The notes below the pieces were generated by a model. The model saw only the letters and a program-made list of their open reading frames with translations. It made no database searches and was not told where the DNA came from. A program made the translations under genes and the position numbers. A stretch of DNA of 64,000 nt from JABMQB01 sp963677475 (lineage in GTDB: Bacteria; Bacteroidota; Bacteroidia; Bacteroidales; Prolixibacteraceae), in assembly GCA_963677475.2 (NCBI GenBank), contig CAXXQD010000016.1:1-64000 (forward strand), written 5' to 3'. Below, piece after piece: positions 27,637-37,487 of this stretch. The first letter of the stretch is position 1, and each line of letters starts with the position of its first letter.

Positions 27637-30600
27637 TTAAATTTTACAGAATAGTTTTGACAGCTTCGCACTGCGTCCTACTTCAACTCCATCAACCAAA
27701 ACAATCAGCCCGGCACCATATCCGTATTTTGATCCATCTTTATCCCAAATTATTGTAACTATTTTTCCGTGATAAAGAACATTGTCAAGGCAAAACCAAT
27801 CCCACTTTTCGTCTGGAACCAGAGGGTTCACTTCCACAACATTATCGGCTCTTGGGCGTAAACCTACCAAACCATTAATTACCAAGTCATTGAAAGTTGA
27901 GTGGTTATAATACCTGCTTCGTTCCTGATCGCCTTTCAACCAATAACCAGTGCTTTCATCCAGGTATTCGCCAATGTATGGGCGTCCCCTGTAATATTGT
28001 GATTCAACATACGTTTCGAGCAGGTCAAAGTAAACGGAATCGTTGACTACATCCTGCTCATAATTATTCAGGAGGTTTGCCATTCCGGTAAGTGTTTGTG
28101 ATGTAGAGAATAGCCACACTGCACCGTCCCACTCGCATTTGCAGCATCCATGAGTGCGAAAATCAGGATGGCGACGTTCAGCAGTAGTAATTCCAAATGG
28201 GGCATTAAAGCCATCTGTATCCATTATCTGTTCCCAGGCTGTTTCATACCCCGAAGAAGGCAAATTAAAATACCATGGAATATAACCGATTTGTTCGCGA
28301 ACATTTGCAAATCCACCTTTTTCTTTCACCGTTTCGAAAAAATTACTTTCAGGATTCCAAAGAACTTCAGGAACCAATTTTCTCAAGGTGTCTGCTTTTA
28401 AGCTGTATGTTTCAACCCATTCTTTATTGCCTGTTAATTCAGCCATTTTCGACAATGCTACTGCATTACCGTACATATAACTATTGATGGTTGGACGTTC
28501 GTTTTTCACACGTCTCCCGCCTGAAATTTGTTCTTCCATGCCATCTTTTACATCTTCCTGCCAAAAAATCCCCGTTGGTTTACGGCGAATATTTTCCCAA
28601 ACCCGGTAATCGGCTTCAAGGTCGGGCAACATATCTCCCACAAAATCTTTGTCTTTGGTTAGCAGATAATAATTATAAACAGCATCTGAAGTCCAACTGC
28701 TAAATTTATTCAGTTTGCTTAAGGGCTTCCCCTCATTACCGCGATACCAAACTTTCAGGTAATCTTTTAGATAGGCTGAATCGTGCAACCATCTTGATTC
28801 GTAAACATGGTGCCCAATTGCACAAGCAATCAGGTTGTATTTATCGGAATATGAGCGTTGTACCAAAAATTCGGTAAATGCATATCCCGAAGGTGTTTCT
28901 TTAATATGCTTGCGAAGGGTCCACCATCGGTAATAAAACATTTCTTCGAAGTTGCTTTGTGGGCATTCAAACAAAGGAATGTTGTTTTTCATCCAATCCC
29001 ATGATTCGGCGTTGGAAATTGCCTGCACAATGTTTTCGTCTTCCATGTTGTTGAAATAATCCACATAGTGTTTAAAGTTATTTACATTTAAAACAGCCGC
29101 ACTTCGATTGGTTTTAAATGTTTTTAAACTTTTGATATAAAAGGCTGCTTCAGGAACTGGTTTTCCGGTTTGAGGCACATCAAAGTCCTGATCGGTAGGT
29201 GTATCTGCATTGGGGAAACGACGCACTTCACCGGTACGGAACATTATGCGTTGAAACTTATGCACCGGGGCAAATAATATATTCCGGGTAGCCCTTCTAT
29301 CATTGATAATTACTTCATAAATCCTGCTTTTGGCATTTGCATCAATCTTAATTTTGTAGGTCTCACCAGCCTCATATTTTTGAATGTTTTTAATCCGGTA
29401 ACCTACTTTGCATTTTAAATACCCATCGTTATCAAAGATCAAACGTATTGCCGGAGTGCCTTTTTTATCCTGCAATTCAACATGCAATAACCCGGTATTG
29501 TTCTGACCTGCTTTTATCTCAAACTCAACAGAAGCTGTTTCTGTTTCCGGAAAGATTCGCTCTGCTTTTGCATAATCAAATTCGTCCTTGTCTTTTAGGC
29601 TAAGCCATGATTCACCTTCGTTTTCCTCAATTTTAACAGGTGCCCAAACCGGGCTAAAAATATTCCAACGGTCAAGTTCGTCTCCTGCTTTCATTTCAGA
29701 AAACACCTCGTTTACCTGGTTGACTTCTTTATCTAAAATTGGAACTTTAATTCTGGAAATCCACATGTCTTCTTTATTCATGCTATAGGCAACCCACAGG
29801 TTTTTATCTGCAGGAATACCGTTTCCTTCCTGTATTCCATGAACGTATTGAGGACCGTATGATTTGTAATTACCACCATAACGCATGGTAGTGATTTCTC
29901 CATTCACCAACAACAATTTGTCGTAATTAAGGCCATCATCGCTAACAGAAAGTGCAAGTGGCCATCTCATTTCCGAAGGATTATAAACGGTGGCATATTT
30001 CCCGTCTGAGGTTTTTTGCCCCCATATTTTAGCATTTGAGTTTACAAAACCAGGAGCCCTTGATGGCTGCGACCATGTTTTGCCTTCGTCTTTACTAATT
30101 GCTGTAAGGGCATGTTTCCATAAACCAACAACATTTCCATTGGGCAAATGGTAAAAACTCAAGGCTTTATATTGCTCTTTAACAGGAATAAGTGGGTCAT
30201 CGCGATCCGCTTCTTCTACCCATTGTTGCATCATTAGCGGATCGGATAGTAATTCGTTACAGGCAGCAACAAATCCTTTGTCCTTGCTTTTTTCATAAAA
30301 AGGGAAGGAAGTATTCTTTTTGTTCCACCCATGGTTATAACGGATAAAATAAATCGGCCCAAAAGTACCGTTCTTATATATTTCACGGACAACACGGCCA
30401 ATTCCGTTCCCATCATTGGGACTATCTTTTTTATTAAGAGAAATGCCGTAATAAGCAAGAGAAAGTAAGCGGTTGTCGCCCGAAACATAAAATCCCATAC
30501 GCTGGTGCATTACAGCAACCATATTTTTTGCAACGTCAGCCACCCCTTCCTTTGAGCTTCCGTCCGGAATTTTATACTCCGGGAAAAGTGTAACAATCTC

Positions 30601-30945
30601 CGACCAATTGTACCCGTCTTCTGATGTGGTCAGCATGGTACGTCCGGGAGGAATATGTTCACCTACCGGATCATTTAAATAATGGTAATAAAATTTATTG
30701 TTCCAATACGCCAGATTGGGTGCATGATTGTATGTCCATCCCAATCCTTCTGCCGTTTCGGGGAACTCACGATTGGCGCGCATTATTTGAATATTGTGCA
30801 CACCCAATGCCGGGCTTAACTGACCATGATGATAATCAATATTTACCAGTGTTTTTCCCACATAACGGGCTGTATCTTCGGCTTGCGCACCATAAAAAGC
30901 AAACAACAAGATTACCCCCAATACACTTTTCGCAATTCTCTTCAT
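27637..30945 (-). CDS. Three-domain secreted protein: beta-propeller, LamG-like domain, (alpha/alpha)6 barrel
   Basis: A 1102-residue protein with a signal peptide (1 to about 22). Residues about 30-410 form a sialidase/GH43-like propeller with Asp-box-like segments (TSEDGYNWSEI, SKDEGKTWSQP, SDDGLNYDKL). Residues about 415-610 look like a concanavalin/LamG-type beta-sandwich (EFEIKAGQNNTGLLHVELQD). Residues about 640-1080 resemble the (alpha/alpha)6 barrel of trehalase/MGH1-type glycosidases (WTSDAVYNYYLLTKDKDF, GIFWQEDVKDGMEEQISG, CKCEWDGAVWLFSTSQT). It probably carries two catalytic centres acting on a branched pectin. I cannot assign a CAZy family. The unusual length suggests a fusion. 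Confidence 0.75.
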   Translation of the reverse strand: MKRIAKSVLGVILLFAFYGAQAEDTARYVGKTLVNIDYHHGQLSPALGVHNIQIMRANREFPETAEGLGWTYNHAPNLAYWNNKFYYHYLNDPVGEHIPPGRTMLTTSEDGYNWSEIVTLFPEYKIPDGSSKEGVADVAKNMVAVMHQRMGFYVSGDNRLLSLAYYGISLNKKDSPNDGNGIGRVVREIYKNGTFGPIYFIRYNHGWNKKNTSFPFYEKSKDKGFVAACNELLSDPLMMQQWVEEADRDDPLIPVKEQYKALSFYHLPNGNVVGLWKHALTAISKDEGKTWSQPSRAPGFVNSNAKIWGQKTSDGKYATVYNPSEMRWPLALSVSDDGLNYDKLLLVNGEITTMRYGGNYKSYGPQYVHGIQEGNGIPADKNLWVAYSMNKEDMWISRIKVPILDKEVNQVNEVFSEMKAGDELDRWNIFSPVWAPVKIEENEGESWLSLKDKDEFDYAKAERIFPETETASVEFEIKAGQNNTGLLHVELQDKKGTPAIRLIFDNDGYLKCKVGYRIKNIQKYEAGETYKIKIDANAKSRIYEVIINDRRATRNILFAPVHKFQRIMFRTGEVRRFPNADTPTDQDFDVPQTGKPVPEAAFYIKSLKTFKTNRSAAVLNVNNFKHYVDYFNNMEDENIVQAISNAESWDWMKNNIPLFECPQSNFEEMFYYRWWTLRKHIKETPSGYAFTEFLVQRSYSDKYNLIACAIGHHVYESRWLHDSAYLKDYLKVWYRGNEGKPLSKLNKFSSWTSDAVYNYYLLTKDKDFVGDMLPDLEADYRVWENIRRKPTGIFWQEDVKDGMEEQISGGRRVKNERPTINSYMYGNAVALSKMAELTGNKEWVETYSLKADTLRKLVPEVLWNPESNFFETVKEKGGFANVREQIGYIPWYFNLPSSGYETAWEQIMDTDGFNAPFGITTAERRHPDFRTHGCCKCEWDGAVWLFSTSQTLTGMANLLNNYEQDVVNDSVYFDLLETYVESQYYRGRPYIGEYLDESTGYWLKGDQERSRYYNHSTFNDLVINGLVGLRPRADNVVEVNPLVPDEKWDWFCLDNVLYHGKIVTIIWDKDGSKYGYGAGLIVLVDGVEVGRSAKLSKLFCKI

Positions 30946-30951
30946 TATTAT

Positions 30952-31881
30952 TTATTTTTCTGCTTTCGAGTTCTGAATTAAGTTTTTCAAAACACTTTCT
31001 TTTGCTTTAAAAATCGTACCATGCTTATGTCCTTCCGGCAAACTAACCTGATCCGATATGTCAACAAATGTTTTAAAATCTGATGTTTTACTTGCTTCAT
31101 ACGTTTTTTTACGATAGGCATCATAAAAGATCAGATAATCCTCTCCTACTTTTGCTACCGTAGGACCCTCGGTAAATTGCTCAGTAAAAGGTTCTGAAAT
31201 ATCGTGCCATGGACCAAGAGGTGTATTGCCAAAAGCAACCATAATATTCCGCATTGGACGGGTATTGTCTTTTAAAACCAATACATAATCATTGCTGGCG
31301 CGTTTCACTATTACACAATCGATTACACTAAACTTAGGATCGAGGAAAAGTTTTGTTTCCGTGAAGGTCTTAAAATCTTTGGTTGTTGTATAATACATGC
31401 GATGGTTGTTTCGCTCTTCTTCAATTCCTTTTTCAAATTTATAAGGGATTGTAGATGCCCAAAAAATGATAAATTCATCTTTTTCATCGTCATAAAACAA
31501 TTCAGGTGCCCAAACATTTACAGTTGATGTATCGAAAGCCATTGTTTCAATGTATTGTTGTTCCGACCAATTGATTAAATCGGTTGAGCTGGCATAACCA
31601 AATCCGTAATCACCTCTCCATGAGGAGGTCCATACCATGTGAAAAGTTCCATCGGGACCGACTACCACCGATGGGTCGCGCATTACTTTTTGGTTTCCGA
31701 TTTCAGGCTTTAACCACGAACCTCCCAAATCTTCCCAGTTATACCCATCGTAACTATATGCCAAATATAAACCTTCATCGGCTGGTTCACGAAATGTGCT
31801 GAACATATACACTTCTTTTTCCTGCGAACAGGAACAAAAAAGAATAAGTGCTGATATAAATAAAAATATTCTTTGTGCCAT
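30952..31881 (-). CDS. GH43-like glycoside hydrolase lipoprotein
   Basis: A 309-residue lipoprotein (lipobox ending at Cys18, LFCSC) with a five-bladed propeller. The GH43/GH32-clan residues are present: the Asp of MRDPSV (69), VWAPELFYD (123-131) as the second acidic region, and Glu238 in TEGPTVAKV as likely acid catalyst. GH43 members remove arabinofuranose, xylose or galactose from plant polysaccharides, so arabinan or side-chain trimming is likely here. It is placed six bases upstream of the propeller/(alpha/alpha)6 gene and after an intergenic palindrome. Confidence 0.82.
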   Translation of the reverse strand: MAQRIFLFISALILFCSCSQEKEVYMFSTFREPADEGLYLAYSYDGYNWEDLGGSWLKPEIGNQKVMRDPSVVVGPDGTFHMVWTSSWRGDYGFGYASSTDLINWSEQQYIETMAFDTSTVNVWAPELFYDDEKDEFIIFWASTIPYKFEKGIEEERNNHRMYYTTTKDFKTFTETKLFLDPKFSVIDCVIVKRASNDYVLVLKDNTRPMRNIMVAFGNTPLGPWHDISEPFTEQFTEGPTVAKVGEDYLIFYDAYRKKTYEASKTSDFKTFVDISDQVSLPEGHKHGTIFKAKESVLKNLIQNSKAEK

Positions 31882-31908
31882 TTTGCTTTTTTTATTTCTT
31901 TCTTATTA

Positions 31909-31977
31909 CTGTCATTTCGTACGTGCAATAAAATCAAATGTTTAAACTGTTTGTTCTTGCCTCATTCGAAATGACAG
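31909..31977. repeat. Palindromic intergenic repeat (REP-like)
   Basis: Perfect 11-base inverted arms CTGTCATTTCG (31909-31919) and CGAAATGACAG (31967-31977) enclose 47 bases in the gap between the GH140-like and GH43-like genes. The arm sequence resembles intergenic palindromes I have seen across Bacteroidota genomes. Copy number elsewhere in this genome is unknown. Confidence 0.55.
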
Positions 31978-31996
31978 ATTTATTTTTGCATTTATT

Positions 31997-33400
31997 TTAT
32001 TCAACCGAATCCAAGACAAGTACCCAATCGTTCCCTTCGCCAGCTTCACCCGGAGGATCGAAAGATTTCTCCCCTTTATTCTCGAATTTGCCAATGGATG
32101 AAATTTCTCCATTACGGGGATTGAACCAACTTACTTCTACTTCTTCCCCTGCAATTACTCCCATATTTACATCTATTTCATCACCTAAGTACGCATAAAT
32201 GAGAGCATAATTATTTCCATTTGTGGCAATTTGGTATTCATATTTTTCGCCGTTTTCTCCGGCAATTAATGATTGGTCAGGAACCCGGTCAAAATAAGAT
32301 TTAGAAAGGATGAGATCTTTCATGTACTGCATTTGTCCGGCACCAGGCATGTCAATTCCTTCTGTCCAATATTCCCTTGCCCCATAAGCAGCAGTTTTGT
32401 TTTCAGGTTTGTGCATTTGCATTACCGCACTATTTCCATAAGTAAAACCAAATGCGCCTGCAAATACCGACCAATAAGCATATCTTCTCAAATCGGCATC
32501 GTTCCAGAATGGTTCTGCCGGATCGTGTAAGCCCTGGGGAATTCCCTCGTAGGAAGGTTCTCCATCGACGGTAGGTTTGGTAGGTACCATTGCTAAATCG
32601 TCCTGTACATATTTATAATTATCTTGCCCATAACCTTTTTCAGTATCGTCCTGATCGTAACGACGGTGCCCAGATTGGAACATATTAAAATCAAGCCAAG
32701 GTTCGTTGTGGAACCATATTGAGGATTGGGTCCTGCCAAATGGGTGGAAAGTTACCAACTGCTCGGGTGAAACTTTTTTAAGGTTATTTCCTATAATATT
32801 CCATGTCGCAGTTGAATCGCTTCCTAATATATCACCTCCATTTAACCAAATAATATTTGAACGATGGGCATAACGTTCAGCTAAAAACATTGAATATTTA
32901 TCTGCCTGTTCGCGGCTAACACCGCCACTTTTTACATTGGATCCCCAAACTGGCACCAATGCCATATAGATACCTTTGCTTTCAGCGAGGTTAATGATAT
33001 AATCTACATGGTCCCAAAAATCGTACTCCTCTTCATTTTCAAAAGAATTACCAGGAGTAATATTCGGCTGGGAAACATCTCCTTTTACAAAAGATGAATC
33101 ACCATAAAAGTTTTTAACCCTTAATCCGTGGGCAACCATTACCTGAATAACATTAAATCCTTTCTCTGCCCTGTTATTAAGATATGTTTCAGCCTCTTCG
33201 CGGTTAAGTTTTGAAAATAACAACCAACCAGTATCTCCAAGCCAAAAGAATGGATCACCATTTTCATCCATAAAATAACGATGGTTTTCAGAAACTTTTA
33301 AAAAAGGCAATGTGGAATCCTGAGTTTCCACTTTAACTGTGCAAGCTCCAATGCTGAATAATATCAGCAGCACGAATGAACAAATAAGAAAATTTTTCAT
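31997..33400 (-). CDS. GH140-like (DUF4038) glycoside hydrolase lipoprotein
   Basis: A 467-residue lipoprotein (lipobox IGAC, Cys20) with a TIM-barrel DUF4038 domain (about 35-370: DPFFWLGDTGWLLF, RAEKGFNVIQVM, IIWLNGGDILG, VDGEPSYEG) and a short C-terminal beta domain of the putative collagen-binding type. Asp190 and Glu281 occupy the positions expected for acid/base and nucleophile. Characterised GH140 enzymes release apiose-bearing side chains from rhamnogalacturonan-II, so an apiosidase role is likely but not shown. Confidence 0.82.
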   Translation of the reverse strand: MKNFLICSFVLLILFSIGACTVKVETQDSTLPFLKVSENHRYFMDENGDPFFWLGDTGWLLFSKLNREEAETYLNNRAEKGFNVIQVMVAHGLRVKNFYGDSSFVKGDVSQPNITPGNSFENEEEYDFWDHVDYIINLAESKGIYMALVPVWGSNVKSGGVSREQADKYSMFLAERYAHRSNIIWLNGGDILGSDSTATWNIIGNNLKKVSPEQLVTFHPFGRTQSSIWFHNEPWLDFNMFQSGHRRYDQDDTEKGYGQDNYKYVQDDLAMVPTKPTVDGEPSYEGIPQGLHDPAEPFWNDADLRRYAYWSVFAGAFGFTYGNSAVMQMHKPENKTAAYGAREYWTEGIDMPGAGQMQYMKDLILSKSYFDRVPDQSLIAGENGEKYEYQIATNGNNYALIYAYLGDEIDVNMGVIAGEEVEVSWFNPRNGEISSIGKFENKGEKSFDPPGEAGEGNDWVLVLDSVE

Positions 33401-33431
33401 TTTAGAAATTGTCTTTAGAATGTTTAATTAA

Positions 33432-36400
33432 TTATATTTTTTTTAGCCAAATAATTGAATCTCCTCCAGATTTTAAGGCTATTTGCGTTTTTTCACCACC
33501 CTTAATAATGGTTTCATGTGTGGCCACTAACTTTCCAAGAGGATTTATTTCGACAAGTTCAAATTTACCACTTATCTTTTCTAAATCAATATCCAAACTA
33601 GAATTTTCCCTGCAATAATAGATGCGTTCACCCTTATTGTTCTCAAGTATCCATACGCCTTCCAAATTGCTTTCAACAGGTCTCATGCTTGAAGCATTTT
33701 CTAAAAAACCTTCTGCTTCAATGTTCGGAATTGGAGCCAGTGACCCACCGGCCATAAATACACCCCATGCCAGGCTTCTCGCTTGTGTTTCTGAATATAT
33801 CACAGCTTTATCAGGAAATTTTTCTGTGTAATATAATACATCTGAGTAAACCTGTTCTATGGAACGGCTTCCTGGGCCACCCTGTCTTTTATGTTGTCGC
33901 ATTGCTAAATTTTGTCCTCCCTTAGGTGCAAATAACGAACCATCTCTTCGAGAACTCCAATAACGAATATCAATAATGTCTACATATTTAGATCGAACAG
34001 GATCTTCCAGTATTGCATCTTGCACATCCTTTGTTGCACTCAACCCGATTGTAGGATCAATTCCCGTTTCTTCCTGCCATTCTTTAATCACATCGATCCA
34101 GAATTGAACGAAATGAAGCGGTCCGGTATATTCTTCGCTGGTTAACTGAATAACATTGCTGTTGTTTTTAAAATTCTCCAGACATTGCCTGATGTATAAA
34201 CGGTGCAATTCCCTTCTGACTGGATGGGTTACATCATAAAAATGATCGGCAATAAAGATACGCTTATCACCTGCAAATGGCGGTGGTTCCGGAAATCCTG
34301 TATTGTTAATATTATTTACCGTACGCCAAGGGGAATCCACCCAATGTGCACCAGCTTCGAGAATGTTGTGCTGAAAATAATTTTGATGGATTAGAATAAG
34401 GTTTTTCTCATCGGCTAAATCAGCAAATTTTTTCAATCGGTTCCAATACCATGAATTGTATTTTGTTAAATCGTATTTACTTAAACCATCCCAAGCCAGT
34501 TCTTTTCCGCTTCTGGCAAATGGGAGCTCATAAAAAGGAGCCCATGCATCTCCATCCATTCTACGAATCCTTTCATGGTCGTCACGGCGCCGATCGTACC
34601 ATAATGCATAATGTTGCTCCATAGCAACAGCACCGAATTGCACCATCATATTGGTGACATCCTCAAGGTTATCCGTAAAACCGTGGCCTTCACGCCCGGG
34701 TACATATCGCGTAATTGCTGGTTTTGCCCTTCCAATTCCTCTTGGACGAATACTACCACTCCACCAGGGAACTTTGAAACGAGTTCCTGTAAGGATTGTT
34801 TGGTTACATGCTAACCATCCATTTTTAATGTTCATTGGTTGGATAACTGTATTCTCTCCAGACTCCGTATTTAAATCAAGATTATCTACAAAAATTGCAT
34901 TATTTGATTCCAGTGAAATTGGATTAGCCTCTATTTTTTCATCGATGAACTCCAATAATGTTTGTGGAGAAACCAATAATTCTTTTGCCAATTCAGCGGC
35001 AAGTTCAACTGAAGGGCTGGATGTTGGGTTCGTTGAAATTATCTGAACCGGTTTTACAGGAATAGCATCATTGCCTATCCTGTCGGCAAGCTGAGCATAA
35101 AAAAGACTGCGTGGACGAATGTGGTTATTGGAGTTGTTCCAATAGCCATCGCCTGCAAATTGAGCCCAAATACCAAATGCCCAGTTTTGTGCACCAGGTG
35201 GTTTTTGGCATTCTACTTTTGCTGCAGTACATTGCCACAACACGGAATTGGCTGCAGTCCAACCTGCCCCATGACCATCCTGGCCACGATTTGCGTAGCT
35301 CAATTTATGTCCATCAATATTCACGATATCAAAAAGGTTTCCTGAAGACCAACAATCAATTGCTCCACTAAAACTTGTTGAAGAATAGGACTCGCATTGG
35401 ACAAATGCATTGGGGCCAGGAGCACGTTCACCGACACCAAAATCGTGGTATCCATACTCGGAATATAAACGTTGAAATAAAGTTTGTTGCCCCGAAGTAA
35501 AAAATGTATTTCTCCTAAATTCTGCAATTTCAGAAATTGGCTCAAACGACTTACAATCTTCTACAGTTACCCTGGATGCCGTTTCGTAAAGCGCCACTGC
35601 TGATCCGGCAAAGTTTTTAAAGGTCATTTGCCGAACCCAGGCATCCCGAACATTTTCCATAGTTATTGCCATCCAGCAATGATCTTCATCCTTTATATTT
35701 TCTGAATTGTAAGCAGAAATTAAATTTAGGTTTTCTATTCCAATGTTTTTAATGCGGTCTTCCCATTTGTATTTTGAAATAAATCCGCCACCAAATTTTT
35801 GTTCTAACGCTGTAGTAAGTGGAACGTCTATTGTAACAGTATTGCCTTCGATTGCAGTAATTGTTCTATCCCAAACAATATTGAGGTTACTGATTTGCCA
35901 CTTTAACCAATCAGACTTACCACCAAAAGTGTTCATTTTGAGTAAATCAAACCATTCTTGTGTAGAAGGGCGGCGAATGAAAATATGATCTCCAACCTTC
36001 AATTCAGAAACACCTTTAACTGAAAAAGTAGTTGCATTAACCGGAATAAAATCATCCGTAATTTCCAATTCTCCACTAGTTTCATGAACTGGCAAACCAG
36101 AAACTTTTATAAGGGTTTCCCGGCTTACGCCATCTGCAATAATTGTGGTTCCATTTTCTGAAGCCCCACTACCTCGCAATACAACTCCTGAACGCTCTAT
36201 TTTAAGACGTCCTTCAAGTTTATATACTCCTTTCTCAAGCAGCACAGCCCCTCTGAACCCATTTTCATTGAGAGGCAAAGAAGATACAAAATCAATGGCT
36301 TTTTGAATTCTTTCTGTTTGATCACCACTTTTTGCAGGAACGATAACTTTTACCGGAACATGCGGAATGAATTTGTTCGATGCTTTATATCCACAATAAG

Positions 36401-36611
36401 AAAAATCAGGAATGCGATTTCCTAACTCATCAGAATGATAGACTAATTTACCTTCTGGCCCCTGCCTAACAGGCACAGGTGCGCTTTCTTTTTTAGGCGC
36501 ACAAAGCGAGAGCAATAAAAATGCAAAAAAAGCAACCGCAATAACCCGGATTAACAATCGAAGTTCTTCGAATTGCAGCTTATTTTTAACCATTGATATG
36601 AGTTGATTCAT
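33432..36611 (-). CDS. Large beta-helix plus DUF6298 lipoprotein
   Basis: 1059 residues. A basic leader and hydrophobic segment end at LSLCAPKK, a probable lipoprotein site. Residues about 85-520 form a pectate-lyase-superfamily beta-helix (KAIDFVSSLPLNENGFRGAVLLEKGVYKL, then GVVLRGSGASENGTTI). Residues about 630-1000 look like a DUF6298-type TIM-barrel domain (ALWYDRRRDDHERIRRMDGDAW, WNRLKKFADLADEKNLILIHQNYFQHN, VIQLTSEEYTGPLHF). No catalytic assignment is possible. The two-fold layout suggests a lyase or hydrolase acting on a large pectin substrate. It belongs to the same run as the GH140-like gene, 31 bases upstream of it. Confidence 0.72.
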   Translation of the reverse strand: MNQLISMVKNKLQFEELRLLIRVIAVAFFAFLLLSLCAPKKESAPVPVRQGPEGKLVYHSDELGNRIPDFSYCGYKASNKFIPHVPVKVIVPAKSGDQTERIQKAIDFVSSLPLNENGFRGAVLLEKGVYKLEGRLKIERSGVVLRGSGASENGTTIIADGVSRETLIKVSGLPVHETSGELEITDDFIPVNATTFSVKGVSELKVGDHIFIRRPSTQEWFDLLKMNTFGGKSDWLKWQISNLNIVWDRTITAIEGNTVTIDVPLTTALEQKFGGGFISKYKWEDRIKNIGIENLNLISAYNSENIKDEDHCWMAITMENVRDAWVRQMTFKNFAGSAVALYETASRVTVEDCKSFEPISEIAEFRRNTFFTSGQQTLFQRLYSEYGYHDFGVGERAPGPNAFVQCESYSSTSFSGAIDCWSSGNLFDIVNIDGHKLSYANRGQDGHGAGWTAANSVLWQCTAAKVECQKPPGAQNWAFGIWAQFAGDGYWNNSNNHIRPRSLFYAQLADRIGNDAIPVKPVQIISTNPTSSPSVELAAELAKELLVSPQTLLEFIDEKIEANPISLESNNAIFVDNLDLNTESGENTVIQPMNIKNGWLACNQTILTGTRFKVPWWSGSIRPRGIGRAKPAITRYVPGREGHGFTDNLEDVTNMMVQFGAVAMEQHYALWYDRRRDDHERIRRMDGDAWAPFYELPFARSGKELAWDGLSKYDLTKYNSWYWNRLKKFADLADEKNLILIHQNYFQHNILEAGAHWVDSPWRTVNNINNTGFPEPPPFAGDKRIFIADHFYDVTHPVRRELHRLYIRQCLENFKNNSNVIQLTSEEYTGPLHFVQFWIDVIKEWQEETGIDPTIGLSATKDVQDAILEDPVRSKYVDIIDIRYWSSRRDGSLFAPKGGQNLAMRQHKRQGGPGSRSIEQVYSDVLYYTEKFPDKAVIYSETQARSLAWGVFMAGGSLAPIPNIEAEGFLENASSMRPVESNLEGVWILENNKGERIYYCRENSSLDIDLEKISGKFELVEINPLGKLVATHETIIKGGEKTQIALKSGGDSIIWLKKI

Positions 36612-36642
36612 AGCTAAATAGATTTATTAAATATTTGAGCAC

Positions 36643-37311
36643 CTATTCATTTTTTGCTTTTACCCTTTCATTCCACTTTTCTCTTTCCTCGGTCAGGTTA
36701 TAGCCTCTTTTCGAAAGATAGTTATTTATTTTGCCTTTGTATTTTCCAAACCATCCATGTTTTTCTTTCGACGATCCACCGTCGATGGCATGTTCGCGTG
36801 CTTCAACCAACCAGATTGATATCTGTTCTTTTTCTTCGTCGGTTAAACTTGGAATCATTTCACAGAAGGCTACATAAGTTACATTCAGCACATTGTATGT
36901 TAAGCCATCCTTTACTTCGTCAATTTGTTTTTCTGGGATTATTTGTTTCAACTGTGCATAAAACGCAAAATGATGGTCGCGTATTTTTGTTTCCTGCCCT
37001 AATTTACGAAGATCAATTTTAGCGTTACGAAGTTCCTTGTTTTCGGCGTATTCTTCCCTGATTTTGGCAACATCGGCATCCCGTGCTTCTTCTGCATCAT
37101 TGAGAAAACGATAGTGGTCAACAATAATATCGCGGACTTTTATCTTTATATCTTCCGAATCAAAAGTCATTGAACTTACTATTTTATCAGCGCGTCCGGT
37201 TATTACTTTGGTATATTCGTCAACAACTTCTCCCTTTGGCTGTGCGCATGCAGCAAAGTTTACAAATACAATTATTAACAGCATATAAATGCTTGCAGGT
37301 AGTTTATTCAT
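36643..37311 (-). CDS. DUF3826 lipoprotein
   Basis: About 222 residues with a lipoprotein signal (FAAC, Cys22), then a mostly helical DUF3826 domain rich in charged residues (VRDIIVDHYRFLNDAEEARD, YVAFCEMIPSLTDEEKEQI, LSKRGYNLTEEREKWNERVKAK). The function is unknown; DUF3826 genes are repeatedly found in pectin loci. Its relative is the C-terminal domain of the esterase fusion at 24314. A TTG ten codons upstream opens the frame, but the ATG at 37311 begins the signal. It lies 176 bases after the PL1 gene, with a hairpin between. Confidence 0.75.
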   Translation of the reverse strand: MNKLPASIYMLLIIVFVNFAACAQPKGEVVDEYTKVITGRADKIVSSMTFDSEDIKIKVRDIIVDHYRFLNDAEEARDADVAKIREEYAENKELRNAKIDLRKLGQETKIRDHHFAFYAQLKQIIPEKQIDEVKDGLTYNVLNVTYVAFCEMIPSLTDEEKEQISIWLVEAREHAIDGGSSKEKHGWFGKYKGKINNYLSKRGYNLTEEREKWNERVKAKNE

Positions 37312-37403
37312 TTTATTACTCTTTAGTTTATTATCATGCAATTAATTGGCAGTTGCTTTAATTTATAAATCAGATACTCATTTTAATCTTCAATAAGTAC
37401 TAA

Positions 37404-37435
37404 GAAATGGGCAAATTATATTTATTACCCATTTC
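37404..37435 (-). terminator. Hairpin between PL1 and DUF3826 genes
   Basis: GAAATGGG (37404-37411) pairs perfectly with CCCATTTC (37428-37435). A clear T run is missing on either strand, so it may be a partial terminator or an mRNA stabiliser within the run. Confidence 0.4.
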
Positions 37436-37487
37436 TCATTTTCGCACTTAATCAATATGAAAGTTACTAAAATCGAACTCAATATTT

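Noticed and set aside
30624..31010. 128-codon plus-strand frame
   Set aside because: It lies antisense to the propeller fusion and GH43-like genes and shows no protein features.
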